Of a stretch of 20,000 nt of DNA, positions 14,640-20,000 are shown piece by piece (the stretch's first letter is position 1; every line of letters begins with the position of its first letter). The translations under genes and the position numbers were made by a program. This DNA is from Symbiodinium natans. Its lineage: Eukaryota > Sar > Dinophyceae > Suessiales > Symbiodiniaceae. The stretch spans positions 850,961 through 870,960 of the forward strand of contig CAJNDS010000746.1 in NCBI GenBank assembly GCA_905221605.1, written 5' to 3'. Below the pieces are notes generated by a model. The model ran no database searches. It was not told where the DNA came from and worked only from the letters and a program-made list of their open reading frames with translations.

Positions 14640-14845
14640 AGAAGGGCTTTAGGGATTCTAACTTGGACCCTTAAGGTTGTACCCTTGTTGTTGTGTTTTT
14701 TTTTTTTTTTTTTTTGGGGGGGGGGGGGCTTTTTGAAGATCCTTAAGGTAGTATAAGGGCCATGTTAGGAGGAGATTAAGAGGAACCTTGAGGGGTGCAA
14801 CCTTAGGGGTTCGAGTCTTAATCCGTCGAGGGGTAGGATTTAGGG
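14640..14845 (+). repeat. Dispersed repeat D, copy 1
   Basis: Shares a colinear series of words with 19200-19388: TTGGACCCTTAAGGTTG, GATCCTTAAG, TTAGGAG...ATTAAG, GGAACCTT, GAGTCTTAATCC and GAGGGGTAGG. The AAGGTTGTACCCTT and GGGGTGCAACCTTA arms are partly inverted. This copy holds a T20 run followed by G13 (14696-14728) that is absent from copy 2. Confidence 0.75.
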
Positions 14846-15093
14846 TTGAAAACGCTAGCAAGAGGCCCTAGAAGCCCGAAAACCCTCCAACCTCTGGCAA
14901 GACTACGACACTTTGGCGACACTTCCACGGGTCCCGGTTAACCATAAGGTAACTACTACGCCAAACGGGAGGCAAAGAATAGCAAGTAGAAAGTCTCACT
15001 CAAAACATGAGAAGCACAAACATGTGGCCTGGCTGCAGCTCGGATGAGTTTTTCCAGTCCTGCCGGACAGTCTTACCCGCCCTAATTAAACCG

Positions 15094-15122
15094 TACACCG
15101 TAAACCGTAAACCGTAAACCCT
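15094..15122 (-). repeat. CCGTAAA variant block
   Basis: Three CCGTAAA-type units with a CCGTACA neighbour, echoing the CCGTAAA block at 8050-8084. Confidence 0.85.
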
Positions 15123-15900
15123 TACCTCTAGCCCTCCTCCCCCCTCCCCCTCCCCCAAAACCTATGTAAGCCGTATAGGTTCAGGGCTTAGGGCATGTCA
15201 ACCCTAGTTCGGGTTTAGGGTGCCGGGTTGCGCAAGCCCGAAACCCGAAACCCTGAACCCCAAAGGCTATAAACCTAAGCCCAAGCCCTTCTATCTATAC
15301 CGGCCACGTGGGAGAGGCCCAAATAGATGGCCTAAATCTGGGATATGCCAGTCTTCGCGTAATGATTGAGGACCACCCCCCTCAATCCCAGGATTGTTGG
15401 GGCTCGAGGCGCGAACTTCTTGGGCTCAGGGCTGAAGACTTTAGAACTCTAGAGTTTTGCAGCTTTCTTAGGATTTTGGCTGTTTAAGTAGGGATCTAGG
15501 ATCTTAGGTCTTTGAGGGTTGTAGGGTCTTGGGAGGGTTGTAAGGTCTAGGGGCTGGATGGGTCAGCGTCTTAAAAGGGCCTAAACCATAAACCCTAAAC
15601 CCTAAACCCTAAAACCCTAAACCCTCAACCCTAAACCCTTACGTTTAGGGGTTTCATGAGGGGTGAGGAGACCGACTGCCGGCTTCACAAGGGCTTGCCT
15701 CTGCAAAGGGGTTTAGGGCTCAGGGCTTCAGGTTTTAAGGCTAGGGGTTTAGGGTTTAAGGCTTAAGGTTTAGGCCTAAGGGTTTAGGGTATTCGGGCTT
15801 GAGGTGTAGGGCTCAGGGTGGGTTTTTTGTGGGCGTTAGCGCCTCGGAGTGTCGGCAGCTTCGCCCTAGACCCAGAAGCGCATAGTGATAGCAGGGCCGA
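15123..15900. other. No gene seen; scattered telomere-like words
   Basis: Degenerate units of both orientations occur (C-strand tract 15583-15640, G-strand words 15200-15225 and 15710-15820). I found no frame that stands out. Confidence 0.5.
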
Positions 15901-15934
15901 ATGCTTTGGCACTGTCTGTCCGTTTGTCTGGTGT

Positions 15935-16031
15935 TCCTACTAGTTGCTTAAGTATTAAGAACACCCAAACAATGAAAAGAGACCTCAAAAGGAAAGACAT
16001 TCTTTGAGAGGCTCTTAAGCAATTAGCAGGC
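15935..16031. repeat. Inverted-repeat element, about 97 bp
   Basis: CTACTAGTTGCTTAAG near the left end pairs with CTTAAGCAATTAGCAG at the right end with two mismatches. It lies in AT-richer DNA (15900-16310) that contains no telomere words. Confidence 0.55.
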
Positions 16032-16136
16032 TCACTCTGTACCACCTCAAACTTATGAGACTATAGCAAGGATTGGGAAAATATACGAAGGCAAAATGCA
16101 TAAGATAAGATAGACCCAGTTTATTCAATCCAATTT

Positions 16137-16415
16137 TCAGATGATTACAATTCTACTCATTTGAAAAACAGACAATGATGTCCGGGAGAGTCTAAAGATG
16201 CGTACGTAATAAGAACCTAAGCCTTTCTGGCTACTACTTTGAAGAAACTGATGGAACGGGAACTTACCAAAACTCTGCGATTTGCTCCATCTTTGCTTTG
16301 CTTGTTTTGGGGGAGAGACAAGCGGGGCCGGGGGGGGGGGGGAGGGTTCTTTTCTTTCTGTTGGGGTGCTCGGGAAACCCAAAACCCGAAGAAAGGAGAA
16401 GCGCAAAGACCTCAA
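16137..16415 (-). CDS. Weak minus-strand open frame, 92 codons
   Basis: The frame is open through AT-richer DNA and then through a G-rich run (16328-16345), which it reads as poly-Pro. The part past the run (RWSKSQSFGKFPFHQFLQSS) is Ser/Phe-rich. No good start and no motif. Probably chance, listed because this is one of the few long AT-rich islands. Confidence 0.2.
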   Translation of the reverse strand: MRSLRFSFLRVLGFPSTPTERKEPSPPPPAPLVSPPKQAKQRWSKSQSFGKFPFHQFLQSSSQKGLGSYYVRIFRLSRTSLSVFQMSRIVII

Positions 16416-16458
16416 CCCTCAACCCTGAGACCTGAACCATGAAGCCCTACAAGACGTA

Positions 16459-16588
16459 CCCTAAACCCTAAACCCTAAACCCTAAACCCTAAACCCTAAA
16501 CCCTAAACCCTAAACCCTAAACCCTAAACCCTAAACCCTAAACCCTAAACCCTAAACCCTAAACCCTAAACCCTAAACCCTAGACCCT
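16459..16588 (-). repeat. Long exact CCCTAAA tract, about 18 units
   Basis: Uninterrupted heptamers ending in one CCCTAGA. Perfect identity over this length points to recent origin or active homogenisation. Confidence 0.95.
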
Positions 16589-16673
16589 GCCTGCGCGGGG
16601 CCCTCGTTCACGCAGTAGTGCTCTGGGCCCACAGCTGGGCCGAAGAGCTCCCGCCAGAACTCAGGGCACTAAA

Positions 16674-16870
16674 GGGTTTAGGGTTTAGGGTTTCGGGTCT
16701 AGGGTTAGGGTCTGGGGACTGGAATCTAGGGTCTAGGGTGTAGGGTGCAGGGTCCAGGGTCTAGGGTCTGGTCTAGGGTCTGGGGTCTAGGCTCTAGGGT
16801 CCAGGGTCCAGGGTCTAGGGTTTAGGGTTTAGGGTTTAGGGTTAGGGTTTAAGGATTAGGGGGTTGTGGG
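16674..16870 (+). repeat. TCTAGGG-variant tract
   Basis: After three TTTAGGG-type units, the stretch changes to GGGTCTA, GGGTCCA, GGGTCTG and GGGTGCA units (about 16695-16815) and then back to TTTAGGG. A tract dominated by a non-canonical heptamer is unusual for this window. Confidence 0.9.
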
Positions 16871-17059
16871 TAATCTAGGGGGTTCAGGCTTTTTAGGGTT
16901 TATGGCTTTTGCGGGGTTTAGGGAGCTGTATAGACGGGCTTAGGGGGCTTAGGTGGTTTAGGGTGGTTAGGGGTGTAGGGGGTTGAGGGGGTATCGGGTT
17001 TAGGCTGTACGCTGTGGTGCAGGGCTTTGCGGCTGTATGGCGGAGGTTGCTTCAAATTG

Positions 17060-17091
17060 ACGCTAAACCCTAAACCCTAAACCCTAAACCC
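17060..17091 (-). repeat. CCCTAAA tract, four units
   Basis: Short exact tract. On the minus strand, TTTAG|CGTCAATTTGAAGC at its low end opens a 20-codon phase-0 frame ending near a GTACAG. Confidence 0.9.
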
Positions 17092-17115
17092 TGAGCCCCT
17101 TTTGGGCATCCCACT

Positions 17116-17193
17116 TCAGAAGGGATTCTGCCAGAAAGGTGACCTATCAGGTCGTGGCTGCCACTTCTGCCCTTGGCTGTATGTTGGCATACC
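17116..17193 (-). CDS. Candidate terminal exon (gene model 2, exon 3)
   Basis: On the minus strand, phase 0 after TTTAG|GG (TTTAG at 17194-17198) reads GMPTYSQGQKWQPRPDRSPF then WQNPF and ends at TGA (17116-17118). It continues the aromatic, Trp-rich style of the exon before it. If the acceptor is shifted into another frame, the same DNA also reads CQHTAKGRSGSHDLIGHLSG without a stop, so frame choice depends on the upstream splice. Confidence 0.45.
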   Translation of the reverse strand, partial: GMPTYSQGQKWQPRPDRSPFWQNPF

Positions 17194-17276
17194 CTAAACC
17201 CTAAACCCTAAACCCTAAACCCTAAACCCTAAACCCTAAACCCGAAACCCGAAACCCTAAACCCTAAACCCTATAC
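17194..17276 (-). other. Candidate 83 nt intron made of telomere repeats
   Basis: Read on the minus strand it starts GTATAGGGTTTAGGG and ends TTTAG, and is almost entirely TTTAGGG units plus two TTTCGGG. The donor context is AAG|GTATAG, the acceptor TTTAG|GG. On the + strand it is the tract at 17191-17273. Confidence 0.45.
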
Positions 17277-17402
17277 CTTCCATGAATAGTGCCACCAAAG
17301 ATCACTCCCGATGTGTTCTTCTGGCCAGGAGTGCCATGCTTCACGAAAGCTGCAGCCCATTGCTCCACATTTGTGCGCTTGGCTAGAAATTTCCATCACT
17401 TT
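17277..17402 (-). CDS. Candidate internal exon, 42 codons (gene model 2, exon 2)
   Basis: Bounded on the minus strand by a CACCAG acceptor and an AAG|GTATAG donor, it is exactly 126 nt and open in phase 0: KVMEISSQAHKCGAMGCSFR then EAWHSWPEEHIGSDLWWHYS and WK. A second minus frame is also open and protein-like (TNVEQWAAAFVKHGTPGQKN then TSGVIFGGTIHG); it would need the TTTCTAG acceptor inside the exon and a phase-1 donor upstream, which I could not find. Both splice borders match eukaryotic consensus. Family unknown. Confidence 0.5.
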
Positions 17403-17472
17403 CTGGTGAGTCTGCCGTCACGCGCACAAACCCTGAACCCAAAACCCTAAAACTAGACCCGACACCCTAGAC
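17403..17472 (-). other. Candidate 70 nt intron with degenerate telomere repeats
   Basis: On the minus strand it starts GTCTAGGG and ends CTCACCAG. The middle is telomere-like (TTTTAGGGTTTTGGGTTCAGGG). The donor context is GAG|GTCTAG. Removing it preserves phase 0 between the flanking exon candidates. Confidence 0.45.
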
Positions 17473-17555
17473 CTCAATGGAATGAGGCGCGTCGGGGTCA
17501 CTGTCAGCGGGCTCGGCGAGCAGGCTTCCAAAGTCGGGAGCTGAACGCTTACGGC
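17473..17555 (-). CDS. Candidate exon (gene model 2, exon 1 of those seen)
   Basis: After ATTAG|GC at 17556-17560, the minus frame reads RKRSAPDFGSLLAEPADSDP then DAPHSIE and ends at GAG|GTCTAG. It is acidic and Ser/Pro-rich, typical of a disordered region. Codons are strongly C/G-ending. The exon is 83 nt (two bases plus 27 codons), so it needs an upstream exon. Confidence 0.5.
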
Positions 17556-17577
17556 CTAATGTAGATGAGGGATTAAG

Positions 17578-17660
17578 GGTTTGAGGTTTAGGGTCTAGGG
17601 TTTAGGGTTCAGGGTTCAGGGTTTAGGGTCCAGGGTTTTGAGGTTTAGGGGCTTTAGGGT
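17578..17660 (+). repeat. Degenerate TTTAGGG tract
   Basis: About ten units including TCTAGGG, TTCAGGG (twice in a row) and TCCAGGG. Confidence 0.85.
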
Positions 17661-17666
17661 CCAGCA

Positions 17667-17744
17667 ATGGCTGCCTACCACTTCGATGCCGACCCTCATG
17701 ATACCCTCCAGACTCCAGAGAAGTGTGGGAGTTGGTCTGTTTGA
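17667..17744 (+). CDS. Small ORF or first exon beginning at ATG
   Basis: CAGCAATGG gives a good eukaryotic start context. The frame reads MAAYHFDADPHDTLQTPEKC then GSWSV and stops at TGA (17742-17744). Early codons have strong C/G third positions. It may be a 25-residue peptide or, more likely, a first exon whose donor lies before the stop (AA|GTGTGG near 17720 is possible). A minus-strand frame over the same island (TNSHTSLESGGYHEGRHRSG) is also open. Confidence 0.35.
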   Translation: MAAYHFDADPHDTLQTPEKCGSWSV

Positions 17745-17808
17745 CCCTGAACCCTCAACCCTCAACCCTAATTATAAACCCTCTGCAAAACCGAGCCTGC
17801 CACAAAAG

Positions 17809-17823
17809 CCCCCCCCCCCCCCC
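17809..17823. repeat. C homopolymer, 15 bases
   Basis: Uninterrupted C run immediately left of a dispersed element. Confidence 0.95.
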
Positions 17824-17827
17824 AAAT

Positions 17828-17938
17828 CTAAGGGTAGCGACATGGTCCCTTAGTCCGGGCCCTTAAACGAGGACCTCTTATTATATAGTCCTTTGACCAA
17901 AAGGAGCCGTGGACCCCGAGCAATAAGAGGGCTTTCAG
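17828..17938 (+). repeat. Dispersed palindromic element C, copy 1
   Basis: Begins CTAAGGGTAGCGACATGGTC, like 19652-19670 (GGGGTAGCTACATGGTCCCT). An inner hairpin is formed by GACCTCTTATTATATAGTCC and GGACCCCGAGCAATAAGAGG. Confidence 0.65.
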
Positions 17939-18022
17939 GAGTTTGTGGTTGAAACCCTCAAAGGCTATCTATCGCATGAAGGGATGCCCGGAAACCCAAA
18001 AAACCTAAACCCTAAACCCCAA

Positions 18023-18077
18023 ATTCAAAACCCCAAACCCTAAACCCTAAACCCTAAACCCTAAGCCCTAAACCCTG
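18023..18077 (-). repeat. CCCTAAA tract
   Basis: About seven units including CCCCAAA and CCCTAAG. Confidence 0.9.
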
Positions 18078-18166
18078 CATGCATCGCCCAGGGCCCATGC
18101 AGAGCGATGCTTCAGGCACTTCTCGCCGGGTACTGCCCAGTAGCCCTGCTTCCTGCAGCTGTGCAT
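18074..18166 (-). CDS. Candidate exon beginning with ATG, 31 codons
   Basis: The minus frame from an ATG (18164-18166) reads MHSCRKQGYWAVPGEKCLKH then RSAWALGDACR and ends at a possible GCAGG|GTTTAG donor at the edge of the telomere tract. Four Cys and two Trp are present, but I identify no motif. A second minus frame (QEAGLLGSTRREVPEASLCM) is also open. Confidence 0.35.
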
Positions 18167-18198
18167 TCGGGCTTTGGGGCTTGGGCTTAGGCTTCAGC

Positions 18199-18290
18199 CC
18201 TAAACCCTAAACCCTAAACCCTAAACCCTAAACCCTAAACCCTAAACCCTAAACCCTAAACCCTAAACCCTAACCCTAAACCCTAAACCA
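18199..18290 (-). repeat. CCCTAAA tract, about 13 units
   Basis: Exact heptamers with one six-base CCCTAA unit. Confidence 0.95.
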
Positions 18291-18902
18291 CGATGTGGGA
18301 GCGGTTTGGGGTTTGGGGCTCTTGAACTCCACTAGCCTGACCGTAAGCCCTGAATCTGAAGTCTGAGGTGTACGAAGGCTGAGCCAAAAGGGTTGCCATT
18401 TAGGGTGTAGGATTTGGGCTTAGGGTTTAGGGTTTAGGGTTTGGGGTTTAGGACGTGGGGCTTAGGGTTTAGGGTTTAAGGTGTAAGGGTTTAGGGTACA
18501 CTTCCTTAAAGATCATCTACCCTAAACTCTAAACCCCGAACCCTAAACGCCAAACCTTACAGCACAATGCTTTACTTTGGGGGGTTTTGGGGCTCGCGGG
18601 GTGGCGTTAGCAGCGGGTCTGTCCGCCCGCCTTGGCTTGGTGACGCGGGCTTTCGAAGGCGCAGGCGCTGCGGCCTGAAGATTGTGGCTTTCGGGGCCTT
18701 AAACCCTAACCCCCCAAAGCCCTATTCCCTAAACCCTAAACTCTAGACCCACCCACGCCTTAAACCCACAACCCTAAATCCTAAACCCTAGACCACCCTA
18801 AGGCCTAAACCCTAAACCCTCGTAAGCCCGAAAGCTTAAAGCCCCAGTGTTAAGAGGGCTTCGGGGCTCACAAGAGGACACGCAGAACTCGAAAGTGGCA
18901 TT

Positions 18903-18943
18903 GTGTAAGTGTGTAAGTGTGTAAGTGAGAAAGTGAGAAAGTG
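18903..18943 (+). repeat. Tandem 8-mer GTGTAAGT / GTGAGAAA
   Basis: Three GTGTAAGT-type units grade into GTGAGAAA units and abut the CCCTAAA tract at 18945-18988. Confidence 0.85.
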
Positions 18944-18944
18944 A

Positions 18945-18988
18945 AACCCTAAACCCTAAACCCTAAACCCTAAACCCTAAACCCTAAA
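18945..18988 (-). repeat. CCCTAAA tract, six units
   Basis: Exact heptamers, followed by a short TGTGTGTG run. Confidence 0.95.
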
Positions 18989-19075
18989 CTGTGTGTGTGT
19001 TCAACGGGGTCTAGAAGGGATGCCTAACCCCAAGAAAAGAGGAGGCCTTGAAGAAACGGCTGGGGAGGGTGGGGG

Positions 19076-19175
19076 GTTTTGGGGTTTAGGGTTTAGGGTT
19101 TAGGGTTTAGGGTTTGGGGTTTAGGGTTTGGGGTTTAGGGTTTAGGGTTTAGGGTTTAGGGTTTAGGGTTTAGGG
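19076..19175 (+). repeat. TTTAGGG tract, about 14 units
   Basis: Exact units with TTTGGGG variants in the first half, ending in TTTAGGGGGGTTTTGGGG. Confidence 0.95.
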
Positions 19176-19199
19176 GGGTTTTGGGGTTTAGAGTGCCAG

Positions 19200-19388
19200 G
19201 AAGTTACGGGGGTATCTGCTTAGCGGTTTTACTTTGGACCCTTGGGGTTGCACCGCTGGGTTTTGAGGACCCTTTTTGCAGATCCTTAAGAGATACTAAA
19301 AAAGGGCTCTATTAGGAGTTTATTAAGGGGAACCTTTTGGGGGGGTACAAGCTTAGGTGTGCGAGTCTTAATCCCTTGAGGGTAGGGC
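19200..19388 (+). repeat. Dispersed repeat D, copy 2
   Basis: Colinear with 14640-14845 (GGACCCTT...GGTTGCACC, GATCCTTAAGAGATACTA, TTAGGAGTTTATTAAGGGGA, GAGTCTTAATCC). It lacks the T20/G13 run of copy 1, so that run arose in or was inserted into copy 1. Confidence 0.75.
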
Positions 19389-19393
19389 TCAGG

Positions 19394-19453
19394 ACCCTAA
19401 ACCCTAAACCCTCAACCCTAAACCCTAAACCCTAAACCCTAAACCCTAAACCG
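19394..19453 (-). repeat. CCCTAAA tract
   Basis: About eight units including one CCCTCAA and a terminal CCGTGAA. Confidence 0.95.
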
Positions 19454-19528
19454 TGAACCCCCAACTCCCACAAGGTACGGAATCTGTGGCCTGAGTTCCG
19501 ATGCCATACTTGTCACCTGCGCAAGGCT
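19454..19528 (-). CDS. Candidate exon, 25 codons
   Basis: After CACAG on the minus strand, phase 0 reads SLAQVTSMASELRPQIPYLV then GVGGS up to CG|GTTTAG at the telomere tract. The borders are splice-like. The + strand over the same DNA (TPTRYGICGLSSDAILVTCA) is open too, so strand is unresolved. Confidence 0.3.
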
Positions 19529-19532
19529 CTGT

Positions 19533-19618
19533 GGTTTAGGGTTTAGGGTTTAGGGTTTAGGGTTTAGGGTTTAGGGTTTAGGGTTTAGGGTTTAGGGTTT
19601 AGGGTTTAGGGTTTAGGG
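19533..19618 (+). repeat. Exact TTTAGGG tract, 12 units
   Basis: Uninterrupted heptamers. Phase 0 after its last TTTAG|GG reads GQGVMQ and meets CAG|GTTTAG at 19632-19640, which would make an 18 nt micro-exon. Confidence 0.95.
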
Positions 19619-19651
19619 CCAGGGGGTGATGCAGGTTTAGAGTTTGCCACT

Positions 19652-19805
19652 TGGGGTAGCTACATGGTCCCTCAGTATGAGCCCCTGAAAGGGGACCACT
19701 TATGTACTCCTTATATTCCCTAGACAACCCAAGGGCCCATACCTCAGCACCCCTGAAAGGAGGTAAGGACCACATGAAGGGCCCATGAAACTACCCTTAG
19801 GCTCC
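19652..19805 (+). repeat. Dispersed palindromic element C, copy 2
   Basis: GGGGTAGCTACATGGTCCCT at the left and the reverse complement of ACCACATGAAGGGCCCATGA...CTACCCTTAG at the right form partly paired arms. The middle (CCCTAGACAACCCAAGG) is the part found alone at 5689-5727. Confidence 0.65.
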
Positions 19806-20000
19806 CCGGGTTGAACGGCTTTTGGGGCCTGTAGGTTGTTTCGGAGCTTTCGAACTTTACGGTTTTCTACGGTTCAGGGTTCTTAGGGTTTAGGAGTTTA
19901 GGGATTTGAAGGTCTAGGGTGTTAGGGCGTGCTGTAGGGGCGAGGGCGAGGACTCGACGTTGTGTTAAAATTGGGCTTTGGCCCTTCAGGGCTTGCCTTG
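19806..20000. other. No gene seen; degenerate telomere-like end
   Basis: Scattered TTCAGGG, TCTTAGGG and TTTAGGA words up to about 19930, then 70 bp of unremarkable unique DNA. Confidence 0.5.

Noticed and set aside
14813-14826. GGTTCGAGTC, like a tRNA B box
   Set aside because: No A box or cloverleaf at the expected distance, and the word sits in repeat D, whose other copy has GTGCGAGTC instead.
17638-17853. 71-codon + strand frame starting in a telomere tract
   Set aside because: It begins and ends in telomere-like units and the C15 run; the ATG frame at 17667 in the same island is more protein-like.

Overview
The window looks like nuclear DNA of a eukaryotic protist or alga. The dominant feature is the heptamer TTTAGGG / CCCTAAA (the Arabidopsis-type telomere repeat). 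It recurs in dozens of tracts of 2 to about 20 units, in both orientations, from end to end of the 20 kb, so this is interstitial telomere-type sequence and not a chromosome end. There is no bacterial gene organisation and no rRNA, tRNA or CRISPR that I could support. A dinoflagellate is my best guess: TTTAGGG telomeres are known there, AG|G acceptors with GT, GC or GA donors are known from Symbiodinium-type genomes, and candidate splice sites here fit that pattern. A chromerid or another TTTAGGG alga is not excluded.

Layout. 1-980: hairpin element and a candidate + strand terminal exon. 985-2501: the longest island without telomere repeats, holding a decayed or frameshifted minus-strand reading frame of about 1.1 kb and an acidic + strand open frame. 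2402-5880: telomere tracts alternating with 70-170 bp unique islands and palindromic elements, with a long degenerate telomere-like stretch (4130-5030). 5879-7170: + strand exon candidates and an 89-codon ORF. 7250-8330: palindrome, tandem repeats and variant telomere blocks. 8423-10580: palindromic TA-element and the best minus-strand gene model (exons at 10338-10440, 10167-10286, 9757-10110, perhaps 9152-9235). 10580-12800: more exon-like islands and a near-perfect palindromic MITE. 12803-14616: a MITE split by a 1.7 kb telomere-free, GC-rich insert. 14640-16450: dispersed repeat D and AT-richer DNA. 16460-17555: a second minus-strand gene model with three exons. 17560-20000: alternating tracts, islands and palindromic elements.

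Main idea. The telomere-type tracts sit where introns would be. On the strand that reads TTTAGGG, each pair of adjacent units contains GTTTAG, offering both a GT donor and a TTTAG|GG acceptor. At many tract/island boundaries, reading in phase 0 straight after TTTAG|GG gives an open frame, and two multi-exon minus-strand models join in frame across telomeric tracts. This suggests telomere-repeat introns. It is inferred by eye, several islands are open in more than one frame, and transcript data would decide it. I recognise no protein family in any candidate exon, so no gene symbols or functions are given.
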